The position numbers and the translations under genes are program-made. Shown here one piece after another: positions 28,520 through 38,252 of a stretch of DNA of 64,000 nucleotides; the stretch's first letter is position 1, and every line of letters begins with the position of its first letter. Below the pieces are notes generated by a model that had not been told where the DNA came from, did not search any database, and worked only from the letters and a program-made list of their open reading frames with translations. Source of the stretch: Candidatus Woesearchaeota archaeon (GTDB taxonomy: Archaea; Nanobdellota; Nanobdellia; SCGC-AAA011-G17; UBA489); assembly GCA_018302985.1 (NCBI GenBank), contig JAGVZA010000003.1, positions 44,426 through 108,425 on the forward strand, written 5' to 3'.

Positions 28520-30057
28520 AAACAAAAAACAAACTTCAACTCTCTAATCCATTTATAAATATTTCTGGAAATATTGAAAGAGAAAAATTGAAAAAGGATA
28601 TTCAATTTTGTAAAGAAAATATCTTAATCAATCGGTTCGTTAGAAGGAGAATTGTTTTCTTTATGGATGGATATAGATATGCTGCACAAGCAGTGAAAAA
28701 AAGATGGGGAATTAAATTTAGCTTTTTTGAATCAGGACATGATCAGATAAAAAAAGCTTATACTACTGAAAATCTTGAAAAAGAAGCCGGAAAAATATGG
28801 TGGAGCATGATGAATAAGGATAAAAAGTTCTCTAAACAGTTAGTCCAGGAACTTTTAGATATAATTGCATGGGAAAAAAGACTTGCTACGACTATTCCAC
28901 GAAAAGAATTGTCCAGAAAAGAAATGGAAGAAGCTATGCTCATGCATCTTGATTGGTGGATTTCCTTTTTTGAAGTTGCTTATTTATGGTTCTGTGCTGA
29001 AGACATCAAAAATATGATTGATCAGGAACTTACCCTTCTTTGGAGAGATTTCAAACATGATAAAACAACGATTACTCTTTCTTATTTTAAAGAAAATGTT
29101 TATAGACCTATGAAATGGCCTCTTTCTAGCTTAGAACAAAGAGATTTATTAGTCATTAGAACATTGCAAGGAAAAGAAAAAATATCTGCATTGCAAAAAC
29201 ATATAAAAAAATATAATCATCTTTCGTTACATAATATAGATGATGAATATTTTAATGGAGATTACTACAAGAGCAGATTACGCGCTTTGGAAGATGATAA
29301 GGAATACACTAATCAAAAAAATTCTATGGCTAAGGCTGATAAAGAAATTGAGCATGCCAATGATATTTTACAATCTTCTTCATTACCTTCATGGATTAAA
29401 GATAGAATCTCTTTTGTCCGATGGTTTATGTATCTTAGAACGGAGAGTGTCGATCATATGATGTTGGTTAATTCTGCTTATAAATCAGTTTTTAATTCTT
29501 TATCAAAGGAGTTTGGGTTGACAGTGGAAGAAGTCTTGCACATGACTTATGAAGAAATTATTTCTAGCCTAAGAAAAGGGAAATTGACTGTTACTCAAAA
29601 ACTGATAAAAAGTAGAACTCATGAAGGTTACGCCTTTTTGATAGGTGCTTATAATTCCTATTTGACTACTGGCAAAGAAGTAGATGAACTTCATAAATTA
29701 CTCATTCCCCATGAAACTAAGAAAGACATTACAGAATTTAAAGGGCAGTCTGCTTTCAAAGGTATTGTTCAAGGATTTGCAAGAGTCATTGCTGATAGAA
29801 GAAATGCACATGAATTGAAAGCAGGTGAGCTTCTTGTTACCACTATGACTTCACCAGAGTTCGTTCCAGCCATGAAATTATCTGGAGGGATTATTACTAA
29901 TGAGGGTGGTATTTTATGTCATGCAGCTATTATGTCTAGAGAGTTAAGAAAGCCGTGTCTTATTGGCACTAAAATAGCGACAGAAATTATCAAAACTGGA
30001 GATCTCTTAGAATTGAATGCAAATGAAGGAACTGTTAAAATTCTAAAAAGAAGTTAA
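28516..30057 (+). CDS. Hypothetical protein with C-terminal phosphohistidine swivel domain (fifth in array; His469), no ATP-grasp
   Basis: ITNEGGILCHAAIMSRELRKPCLIGT (His codon 29920-29922); ATG overlaps upstream TGA (ATGA). Confidence 0.85.
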   Translation: MKTKNKLQLSNPFINISGNIEREKLKKDIQFCKENILINRFVRRRIVFFMDGYRYAAQAVKKRWGIKFSFFESGHDQIKKAYTTENLEKEAGKIWWSMMNKDKKFSKQLVQELLDIIAWEKRLATTIPRKELSRKEMEEAMLMHLDWWISFFEVAYLWFCAEDIKNMIDQELTLLWRDFKHDKTTITLSYFKENVYRPMKWPLSSLEQRDLLVIRTLQGKEKISALQKHIKKYNHLSLHNIDDEYFNGDYYKSRLRALEDDKEYTNQKNSMAKADKEIEHANDILQSSSLPSWIKDRISFVRWFMYLRTESVDHMMLVNSAYKSVFNSLSKEFGLTVEEVLHMTYEEIISSLRKGKLTVTQKLIKSRTHEGYAFLIGAYNSYLTTGKEVDELHKLLIPHETKKDITEFKGQSAFKGIVQGFARVIADRRNAHELKAGELLVTTMTSPEFVPAMKLSGGIITNEGGILCHAAIMSRELRKPCLIGTKIATEIIKTGDLLELNANEGTVKILKRS

Positions 30058-30773
30058 AAACTTTTTATTACATCGAGATTTACTGGCAAAACTAAATCAT
30101 TTCTCAATAATCTTGCGTCAGTTGTTCCAGATTTTTGGTTTATGTCTATAACTAAATGTGCAATGTTTTCTCTATCAAATTGACCGCCTACATATTCGGT
30201 ACAAGGAGTACTTCTTGCAGAGTCAACAGCACTTAGAACAACTATATCTACCAAAGGAGAATGACCAGAAATAACTCCTAAACCAAAATTTCCATTTTCT
30301 AGAAGTCTAACTGCATCTCCTAAAAGAGGTCTTCTTGTATCATATATCTGTTGGAACGATGTAACTTCTACACCTTTGTTTTGAGTTGCATGTCTATTAG
30401 CCAACATCCATTCACAATATTCTGTACCCATTCCATTCATTTTAATGCCTCTGTAAGACATTCTTGGATCTGGACGAAACATTACTCCGTCAAATTGTAC
30501 TCTTTCTAAATCTGTTTCTGTTTGAGGAGCTGGAGTCATTTTTCTTATACCTGCTAGTCTAGCTCTTGCAGTATTTCTTGTTCTAGGTTTATTGCTATGG
30601 AAAACAAAAGCTTTACCTGTTTGACAATCTTGACCAATAGTTGTTTCAAAATCAAGACCTTGAGCATACATACTTTGTACAGATTCATTAGTTAATTGAT
30701 CAATACCATCAATATCTGTATAATATCCATGCCTTGCAATTATGATTACTTTTCTTACTGTTGTCATACTCAC
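30054..30773 (-). CDS. Histidine phosphatase superfamily-like protein
   Basis: VIIIARHGYYTD, FHSNKPRTRNTARARL, GVISGHSPLVDIV. Confidence 0.7.
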   Translation of the reverse strand: MSMTTVRKVIIIARHGYYTDIDGIDQLTNESVQSMYAQGLDFETTIGQDCQTGKAFVFHSNKPRTRNTARARLAGIRKMTPAPQTETDLERVQFDGVMFRPDPRMSYRGIKMNGMGTEYCEWMLANRHATQNKGVEVTSFQQIYDTRRPLLGDAVRLLENGNFGLGVISGHSPLVDIVVLSAVDSARSTPCTEYVGGQFDRENIAHLVIDINQKSGTTDARLLRNDLVLPVNLDVIKSF

Positions 30774-30847
30774 TTTGAATAATTTCTCTATTTAAAGCTT
30801 TCCAGCGTAACTACTTTAGAATAGTATATTTTTATTAAATGCTCTTT

Positions 30848-31924
30848 TTATTTTTTCTTTTCTACTTTATACACTAATTTCTCAAACACATGTTCACCCA
30901 TGACTTCCTTTCTTTTGACAGAGAGACTTTCCTTTAATTCTTTTAAAAATGGCTTTTGATTGTAGACCATATAAAAGAGGAATACCAATCCCATAGTAAT
31001 TATTGATCCTACTCCTGCTAAAAACATATCCCAATGCGCATCCCAAACATCACCTTGCATTCCGAGATAGGCAACACCTAAATCTCCTCCGAAAACTATT
31101 GCAGCTGCCCATTCTAACAATTCAAAGACTGCACTCAATGCAAGAACAGTTCCTACTGGAGCACTGAGCGCCCAAAATCCCTTGAGATTACCAATACGCA
31201 CCATTATTTCTTTGCAAGGATATGCTAACAATAAACCGAAGGAAAAGTGGACGATACGATCAAAATGATTGCGAGACAAGTTAAATATTCTTTCCAACCA
31301 AAAACCAAAAGGAACTTCTGCATAAGTATAATGTGCACCTACAATGTGCAGGACCATAAAAATATAAATCAAGGTGTATGAAAGATGTGACAACTTGAAT
31401 AATCTATGCGAATAGTAAATCAACAAGGCAAATGGAATTGTCAACACATTTTCTAGCATCCATGCATCTCGATATTTTACATGCATTGCTAAAATAATCC
31501 ACACTATAATGAATGCGACCAGCAAGAACAAGGGATATCTTTCTTTATTTTTTGTCATGTGGTATATTCCCCAGAAAGCAGCCATGACACTTAACGCTAG
31601 AGCATAGGAAATCCATAATCCCAGAGAAAATACTGACTCTATTGCTATGAAAAATGTAAATCCTGTCAAGACTGTTAGATTAAATCTTCTCAAACTTTTC
31701 TTGTACGCGATGTAAAATATACTTATAGAAATAAGACTGATAAACGCACGGGAAATCAGGTTTACTTTATAGACTGTTCCGAGAAAGAAGTAGATAATTC
31801 CTGCAAGTATTATTAGAATTATACCTATAGGGATTGTAAATTTATTTTCCTCAATTAATTTTTTTACCATGTGATTATCTACATTTCTACTCTTATAAAT
31901 GTACCTTAGTTTTATCCATAACAA
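30848..31924 (-). CDS. YjdF/DUF2238-like integral membrane protein
   Basis: HIVGAHYTYAEVPFG, NHFDRIVHFSFGLLLAYP, QGDVWDAHWDMFLAGVG. Confidence 0.8.
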   Translation of the reverse strand: MLWIKLRYIYKSRNVDNHMVKKLIEENKFTIPIGIILIILAGIIYFFLGTVYKVNLISRAFISLISISIFYIAYKKSLRRFNLTVLTGFTFFIAIESVFSLGLWISYALALSVMAAFWGIYHMTKNKERYPLFLLVAFIIVWIILAMHVKYRDAWMLENVLTIPFALLIYYSHRLFKLSHLSYTLIYIFMVLHIVGAHYTYAEVPFGFWLERIFNLSRNHFDRIVHFSFGLLLAYPCKEIMVRIGNLKGFWALSAPVGTVLALSAVFELLEWAAAIVFGGDLGVAYLGMQGDVWDAHWDMFLAGVGSIITMGLVFLFYMVYNQKPFLKELKESLSVKRKEVMGEHVFEKLVYKVEKKK

Positions 31925-31954
31925 CCTTTATTAACTTTTGACTACTTTTAATCA

Positions 31955-33298
31955 ATGAAAAAAATGGTGAAAGTAGTTTCTCGACCACAGCATGAACACT
32001 CTTTACAAGAAGACTTACTCAAACGTAAAGAACAGCATGTAGCTAGAGGATTTCACGCAAGACATCCCCTGTTTATTCTAGAAGGACATAATAGTTTTCT
32101 CAAGGATGTGGATGGCAAAGTGTATATTGATTTTACCTCTGGTATTGGAGCTACGAATGCTGGTCATTCTAATCCTGCTGTTGTAGATGCCATTAAACGT
32201 CAATTAGATCATATTACTCATATTTCTTTTTCTACGAGTTATTACCAATCTTATGTTGATGTTTGTGAAAAACTTAATGGACTTGTTCCTATTCGAGGGC
32301 AAGCTAAAAGCGCTTTGTTTACTAGTGGTGCTGAAGCTGTTGAGAATGCGATTAAAATTGCCAAAGTCGCTACAGGAAGAAAGGCAGTTGTTTCTTTTGA
32401 ACATGGATTTCATGGACGAACTCTAATGACTATGACTTTATCTGCAATGATTAAACCTTACAAAAAAGGATTTGGACCTTTTGCTCCTGAAGTGTATAAA
32501 TTACCTCATCCTTATCAGTATAGAATGCCTAATAAAATGACTGAAGAAAGTTATGTCAAACAATTATTGGAAGATATTGAAGAACAATTCTTTGTTGATG
32601 TGGTTGATCCTGATGATGTTGCTTGTTTAATCATGGAGCCCATTACTGGTGAAGGCGGATTTTTGGTGCCTCCTGTGAGTTATATACAAAAGTTGAGAAA
32701 ACTCTGTCAGAAACATGGCATTTTATTTGTTGCAGATGAAATACAAACTGGTTTTTGCAGAACTGGAAAAATGTTTGCAACAGAACACTTTGACATTAAA
32801 CCTGATTTAATTACTATGGGCAAATCTTTGAGTAATGGAATGCCTTTGAGTGCTGTTAGCGGAAGAGCTGAGATCATGGATGCTGTTTCTGAAGGTGGAT
32901 TGGGAGGGACGTTTGCTGGTCATCCTGCCAGCTGTGCTGCTGCCTTGGCTACGATTGATTATTATGAACACTATAAACTCTGGGAACGAGCTGAACATAT
33001 AGGCAATGTTATTCGCAAAAAGATGCATGCCTGGAAGGAACAATTTACTTCTGTGGGTGATGTCCGTGGATTAGGGGCAATGAATGCGATTGAACTAGTT
33101 AAAGATCGACGATTAAAAACACCTGATGAACACTTGACAAAAAAAATTATTGATCAAGCACGACTCTCTGGACTTTTATTATTAAAGAGCGGCATTTATG
33201 AGAATGTTGTGAGAACTTTACCGCCGTTGACTATTGAGGATAGCACACTGCATGAGGGACTGGAAATCTTTGAGAAGACTTTACGACATCTACACTAA
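31955..33298 (+). CDS. Class III aminotransferase (4-aminobutyrate / lysine 6-aminotransferase-like)
   Basis: FTSGAEAVENAIKIAK, FHGRTLMTM, FVADEIQTGFCRTGKMFA, ITMGKSLSNGMPLSAV. Confidence 0.88.
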   Translation: MKKMVKVVSRPQHEHSLQEDLLKRKEQHVARGFHARHPLFILEGHNSFLKDVDGKVYIDFTSGIGATNAGHSNPAVVDAIKRQLDHITHISFSTSYYQSYVDVCEKLNGLVPIRGQAKSALFTSGAEAVENAIKIAKVATGRKAVVSFEHGFHGRTLMTMTLSAMIKPYKKGFGPFAPEVYKLPHPYQYRMPNKMTEESYVKQLLEDIEEQFFVDVVDPDDVACLIMEPITGEGGFLVPPVSYIQKLRKLCQKHGILFVADEIQTGFCRTGKMFATEHFDIKPDLITMGKSLSNGMPLSAVSGRAEIMDAVSEGGLGGTFAGHPASCAAALATIDYYEHYKLWERAEHIGNVIRKKMHAWKEQFTSVGDVRGLGAMNAIELVKDRRLKTPDEHLTKKIIDQARLSGLLLLKSGIYENVVRTLPPLTIEDSTLHEGLEIFEKTLRHLH

Positions 33299-33633
33299 TA
33301 TCCAAATCTTTTTTCATACTCTTTATGATTAAACCATTCAAGAATGATACTCATTATTTCAATCTTATTTTCATCTATAGTATAAATTAATCTCCATGCT
33401 TTTGGTAAATCATATTTCCATAAATTTGTTATTCGATACTCTTGTATATATACCTTAGGCCATACTTTTCTTCGGATCTTAGTTCCTTTCTCAGGATTCT
33501 CTTTTAACTCATCCATAGATTTAGCTATCCATTTGTGGATTTCTTGTTCTTCAAACTTTCCGTCTTTTAAGTCATTGAATAAATTTCTAAGATCTTCGTT
33601 TATGAAAGATACTGTCTTTTCCTTCTCAATCAT
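33295..33633 (-). CDS. RelE/ParE-like toxin candidate
   Basis: NLWKYDLPKAWRLIYTIDENKIEIMSIILEWFNHKEYEKRFGY. Confidence 0.65.
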   Translation of the reverse strand: MIEKEKTVSFINEDLRNLFNDLKDGKFEEQEIHKWIAKSMDELKENPEKGTKIRRKVWPKVYIQEYRITNLWKYDLPKAWRLIYTIDENKIEIMSIILEWFNHKEYEKRFGY

Positions 33634-33974
33634 CTTACTATTAGGCCTCTAGCTTTTAGATCTTTTATTCTTTCAGGATTATAAGTCCAGTAAATAATAC
33701 CATCTCTTCTATCAATCCTAATTTTTCCTGAGTGTAATAAATAATCTAGAATAGTTAAGTAAGTTTGGTACATCATCTTTTTAGGTAATTTTTTCCAGAG
33801 CTGATATTTACCGTATTCTTGGCTATATTTTCTGATAGTTTTTTCTACCATAAGGACTGATTCTAGAGTTGGACTATGGAATAAGTTGTTTTTTTTCATC
33901 TTATATAAGTATATATAAGAACCTCTATTTAATTCTTTCTTATTACTTTCAAATACTGGTTGTTGCTGTTCCAT
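33630..33974 (-). CDS. Small winged-helix-like protein, candidate cognate antitoxin
   Basis: ORF overlaps the downstream RelE-like ORF by ATGA; DYLLHSGKIRIDRRDGIIYWTYNPERIK. Confidence 0.45.
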   Translation of the reverse strand: MEQQQPVFESNKKELNRGSYIYLYKMKKNNLFHSPTLESVLMVEKTIRKYSQEYGKYQLWKKLPKKMMYQTYLTILDYLLHSGKIRIDRRDGIIYWTYNPERIKDLKARGLIVR

Positions 33975-34111
33975 TTGTCTCTTTTTATGTAAATGGAGTA
34001 TTCTTTATAACATTTACTTAGAAATATCCGCAAATCTTCCGAATTTATCGAAATAAAGCCATTTTAAACTCTTTTTAGAATTATTTCATAGTTCATTGGC
34101 GAAAATTTATA

Positions 34112-34783
34112 TTATAAGGAGTATGCTGCAAAATATTGCTCATGTCTTTTAAGCATTTCATGTGGTTGTGTTAAAAGTTCTTTCATAGTTACTCCTTGTT
34201 TTCCCATAAGTGCTGCTATAGTTCTTCCTCTTGAGGATAACTTATTACCTAACTTCATAAAGAAATGCATTAGTGAACCTACCTCTCCTATTTCTCTAAG
34301 GAAAGGTAAAGCATCTATTGCAAATCTCTGTGCGATTGCTTCGTGATAGTCTCCTGCTTCACGCAAAAGTCCTATTTGATTACCAGTAGATTCAAAAGGA
34401 GGAGTTGCATGATGAAGTGTAGCATGACCTAATTCATGCGCTATTACTTCTCCATCCATCTTAGAGTTCCTATAAGGATTGAGTCTTATTGCCTTGCCAT
34501 CCTTATCACACATTCCACCTAGTTCTTCCATGAAATAAGGTGTAACGCTTCCGCCTAAGGTTGTACGTAAAAATGTTGTTCTTCTAGCATCATCAACAAA
34601 ATCATTTAATGTTAAATATTTAACAGGTGGTTTAGGTATAGTAGTGTCATAGAGAGAAGCAAAGAAATTCGCTAGTCTATCTCTTAATCCATTTGCCGCT
34701 TCTAATCTTTCTTGATGTTCAGCAGTAAGAGCAATTCCGCCTTGATTTATAACATCTACTAATCTTGTTTTTAGATAGACCAT
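34112..34783 (-). CDS. HExxH zinc metallopeptidase-like protein
   Basis: GEVIAHELGHATLHH. Confidence 0.6.
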   Translation of the reverse strand: MVYLKTRLVDVINQGGIALTAEHQERLEAANGLRDRLANFFASLYDTTIPKPPVKYLTLNDFVDDARRTTFLRTTLGGSVTPYFMEELGGMCDKDGKAIRLNPYRNSKMDGEVIAHELGHATLHHATPPFESTGNQIGLLREAGDYHEAIAQRFAIDALPFLREIGEVGSLMHFFMKLGNKLSSRGRTIAALMGKQGVTMKELLTQPHEMLKRHEQYFAAYSL

Positions 34784-34878
34784 ATTTTTTTACTTGAATA
34801 TAGACTATATAAATCTTTCTTTTTGTTACTACTTTAAAGTAATTCTATATAACTTACTCTACAATTGCTTCACTAAAC

Positions 34879-35244
34879 TTAGTTTCTTAGTAATCTCTCA
34901 ACATATCTTGTTATTTCGGGGAGGGATGAGAATGTTTTATCTTCGTACCTCACTACTGTTCTTGCATGTGGTTCTAGACGATATCTTTTTCCCCCCACAA
35001 ATAGTACTCCTGCTGGTCCGTCTTGATGAAATTGTATGGGGTCTCCACTAGGACAAAATATTTTGAAAGTAGTCTCATGCTCAGGCATCCATCCAGTAAT
35101 TACAGCATCTATACCTTGCACTTGTGATCTTTCTGCATCACTTAACTCTTCTATGACTGCTACTTTACAGAACATTCTTTCCAAACCATCTCTTCTTTGT
35201 AGAAACGAAAGATTACTTATGATTCTTCTTCTCTGATTTGTCAT
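34879..35244 (-). CDS. Hypothetical protein
   Basis: ORF only. Confidence 0.45.
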   Translation of the reverse strand: MTNQRRRIISNLSFLQRRDGLERMFCKVAVIEELSDAERSQVQGIDAVITGWMPEHETTFKIFCPSGDPIQFHQDGPAGVLFVGGKRYRLEPHARTVVRYEDKTFSSLPEITRYVERLLRN

Positions 35245-35274
35245 AATTGAAGTATATTCATGGTTATTTTTATC

Positions 35275-35631
35275 TTATTCTCGTCCTCTTATTATTGATG
35301 GATGACTAGGAAGAGTCGATCTAAGATATACAACCCCTGCAAGACCAGCAACTAATAATCCAAATCCTAACACATTTTGAAAATCTCTTCTTTCTCTATC
35401 CTCTTTATTTTCTTCTTCTACTGTTTTTAACTGTCTTCTCAGATATCCTGTTTGAAGATCATAACATTCATAAGGACTTAATTCTTCTATTTCACTTCTA
35501 AGAACCCTTTCTTGCTGCATCCCTGGAGTTTCATGAATATTAGTAGCCATCAGATAAATACCTTCCCCTGCACACCCAATACTAATAGCTGTTGTGGCAA
35601 TTATTGCCTTTAGACTTTTCATTTTAATCAC
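35275..35631 (-). CDS. Hypothetical protein with two TM segments
   Basis: N-term hydrophobic IIATTAISIGCAGEGIYL and C-term FGLLVAGLAGVVYL. Confidence 0.5.
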   Translation of the reverse strand: MIKMKSLKAIIATTAISIGCAGEGIYLMATNIHETPGMQQERVLRSEIEELSPYECYDLQTGYLRRQLKTVEEENKEDRERRDFQNVLGFGLLVAGLAGVVYLRSTLPSHPSIIRGRE

Positions 35632-35727
35632 TTTTCAGTTGTAAGAGTCAATTTATAAGCTTTTTCCCTATTTTAACACAAGTTTTATTAACTTTGGACG
35701 TTTTCCAGCCCTAAAAGAGGTGATAAG

Positions 35728-37089
35728 TTGAGTTCCTTTACTTCGGTCAACCCTACAACGGGAAAGACTTTGAAGAGCTATAGATATGCTCCTGTTTCAC
35801 AACTTCAAACTGTAGTCAAACAAAGCCAAAAAGCTTATGCTCAATGGAAAAAAGTCTCTTTATCAGAGAGAATTATTCTTGTAGCTAAAGTTAGCAAACA
35901 GTTACGTCACCATAAAGAATCTTATGCTAGAATGATTACTTTAGAAATGGGCAAGCTTTATACAGAAGCAGTTGCAGAAGTAGAAAAATGTGCTGTAGCT
36001 TGTGATTATTTTTGTGATCATGCTCCTGATTTTCTCAAAGAAGAACTGATAGCAACGAATTATAAAAAAAGTTCTGTTTGTTTTGATCCTCTTGGAACCA
36101 TTTTAGCAATTATGCCCTGGAATTTTCCTTTTTGGCAAGTCTTTCGTTTTTGTGCACCTGCTTTATTAGCTGGCAATGTTATTCTTTTGAAACATTCTCG
36201 TGTTGTACCTGGCTGTGCATTGATGCTAGAAAAATTATTTAGCGATACTGGATTTCCTAAAGATGTTTTTCAAACTGTTTTTACTGATGAAGCAGGAGTT
36301 GCACAGTTGATTCCCCATGTTCAAGGTGTGACATTGACTGGCAGTGTAGCAGCTGGAAGAACTGTAGCTGCACTTTGTGGAAAACATATCAAACCTTTTG
36401 TTTTAGAATTAGGTGGTAGTGATCCTTTTGTAGTTTTGGAAGATGCAGATGTTGTTCAAGCAGCGAAAACTGCTGTCACCTCTAGATTTTTGAATTGCGG
36501 ACAAAGTTGCATTGCAGCCAAACGCTTTATTGTTGTCAAAAATAATGTCCAGGCATTTACTGATGCAGTCGTTCAAGAGATTGGACACTTTGTTATTGGT
36601 AATCCTCTGGAAAGTGAAACTACTTTAGGTCCGTTAGTGCGTGAAGACCAAGTGAAAGTTTTAGATAAACAAGTGAAATTAGCAGTCAAACAAGGAGCAA
36701 GACTCTTAGTTGGTGGAAATAAACTACCAAGAGAAGGATTTTTCTATGCACCTACACTTCTCACTAATGTTAAATCTACCAATGTGTTATTTCAAGAAGA
36801 AGTTTTTGGTCCAGTGATGCCTGTGATTACAGCTAAAGATGATCAAGAAGCATTACGTCTAGCAAATCAAAGTAGTTTTGGGTTGGGTGCTAGTGTTTGG
36901 ACTAGAGATATGAAAAAAGCAGATTATTTCGCTCACCATCTAGAAGCTGGGGTTGTTGCCATTAACAGCATGGTTAAATCTGATCCTAGACTACCCTTTG
37001 GCGGTGTGAAAGATTCAGGTATTGGGAGAGAATTAAGCAGATATGGTCTGTTAGAATTTTGTAATGTAAAGACGGTGGTTCTGCAATGA
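35728..37089 (+). CDS. Aldehyde dehydrogenase (succinate-semialdehyde DH-like)
   Basis: MPWNFPFWQVFRF, LELGGSDPFVVLEDAD, NCGQSCIAAKRF; TTG start after GAGGTGAT SD. Confidence 0.88.
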   Translation: MSSFTSVNPTTGKTLKSYRYAPVSQLQTVVKQSQKAYAQWKKVSLSERIILVAKVSKQLRHHKESYARMITLEMGKLYTEAVAEVEKCAVACDYFCDHAPDFLKEELIATNYKKSSVCFDPLGTILAIMPWNFPFWQVFRFCAPALLAGNVILLKHSRVVPGCALMLEKLFSDTGFPKDVFQTVFTDEAGVAQLIPHVQGVTLTGSVAAGRTVAALCGKHIKPFVLELGGSDPFVVLEDADVVQAAKTAVTSRFLNCGQSCIAAKRFIVVKNNVQAFTDAVVQEIGHFVIGNPLESETTLGPLVREDQVKVLDKQVKLAVKQGARLLVGGNKLPREGFFYAPTLLTNVKSTNVLFQEEVFGPVMPVITAKDDQEALRLANQSSFGLGASVWTRDMKKADYFAHHLEAGVVAINSMVKSDPRLPFGGVKDSGIGRELSRYGLLEFCNVKTVVLQ

Positions 37090-38252
37090 AATATGTAGTT
37101 TTAGGCGGCACTGGAGAAATGGGTAGATTTGTTGTGAGAGATCTCTTTGAAACTGCGAAAGATGCTCAGATTGTTATTGCTGCCCGCGACATGGAAGAAG
37201 TGAACAAGTATGTCGCTTCATTTAAATCTTCTCGAGTCACTGGCGCTAAAGTTGACTTACTAGAGATTGAAGCTACTGCACAAGTCTTGAGTGGAGCAAC
37301 TGTCTGCATTAATTGTACAAATTATTATTATAACCTGCATGCGATGAAATCTTGCTTGCTGGCAAAATGTCATTATGTTGACTTAGGCGGATTGTATCAT
37401 ATGACTAAAAAACAATTGCAATTCTTCAATCTCTTTAGGAAAAAAGATTTGTTGGCAGTTATTGGCTGTGGATCTACTCCAGGAATAACGAATGTTATGA
37501 TTAAACATGCTGCTGAATCTTTTGAAAAAGTAACTGCAATTCATATTCGTTTTGGCGGTCATGACTGGACTAAACATAGCCAGCATTTTGTTCTTCCTTA
37601 TACTGCATATACTTTGTTTGATGAATTTACTGATAGACCTATGATTATGGAACGCGGCAGAATTAAAATTATGGAACCTCTTTCAGGACAAGACCATTAT
37701 AAATTTCCAGATCCTGTTGGGAAGAAAACCTGCTTCTATACTTTACACTCAGAATTAGCAACTATTCCCCAGAATTATCAGAAAAAAGGATTACGCGACT
37801 GCAGTTTTAGAGTTTGCTTTCCAGAAGACTTAGTGCATGACATGCAACTTCTCATTGAATTTGGTATGACTTCTAACAAACCTATGAACATTGGCAAACA
37901 AACAGTTATTCCTAGAGAAGTTACAGCTAAAGAATTGAATCGAGCTGCTCTTTCTTCTAAACATCCGAAGATTAAAGATATGGAATTTGTCTGGGTTGAT
38001 CTTGAAGGTATTAGTAAAAGGAAAAAAACTAAAATGTCTATTTATTGTGTTTCAAAAAATAATCCCAAGTGGAATGCTTCTGCTGGCGCGGTTGATACTG
38101 CTGTGCCTCCCTCCATTATAGCACAGATGATTGCTGCAAATCAATTAGGACAGAGAGGAGTTGTACCTCCAGAATTGTGCATTGCTCCAGAACCTTTTTT
38201 CAAAGAATTAAAAAAACGAGGCATGGTCATTAAATCTAAGACTAAGAGGTGA
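37086..38252 (+). CDS. Saccharopine dehydrogenase-like protein
   Basis: MKYVVLGGTGEMGRFVVRDL Rossmann start, INCTNYYYNLHAMKSCLLAKCHYVDLGG, IGCGSTPGITNVM. Confidence 0.8.
   Translation: MKYVVLGGTGEMGRFVVRDLFETAKDAQIVIAARDMEEVNKYVASFKSSRVTGAKVDLLEIEATAQVLSGATVCINCTNYYYNLHAMKSCLLAKCHYVDLGGLYHMTKKQLQFFNLFRKKDLLAVIGCGSTPGITNVMIKHAAESFEKVTAIHIRFGGHDWTKHSQHFVLPYTAYTLFDEFTDRPMIMERGRIKIMEPLSGQDHYKFPDPVGKKTCFYTLHSELATIPQNYQKKGLRDCSFRVCFPEDLVHDMQLLIEFGMTSNKPMNIGKQTVIPREVTAKELNRAALSSKHPKIKDMEFVWVDLEGISKRKKTKMSIYCVSKNNPKWNASAGAVDTAVPPSIIAQMIAANQLGQRGVVPPELCIAPEPFFKELKKRGMVIKSKTKR

Noticed and set aside
24856-28605. Repeated minus-strand ORFs (24856-25050, 25072-25320, 26161-26379, 27181-27465, 28378-28605) with similar sequences (ILTIPLSASTSTKSPS...)
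   Set aside because: They are the reverse complement of the repeated swivel-domain motif, so their similarity is explained by the sense-strand duplication.
19907-34043. Shared 12-mer AAATCTTCCGAA at about 19908 and 34032 in intergenic DNA
   Set aside because: Short, only two copies, no consistent context; likely chance or shared terminator composition.
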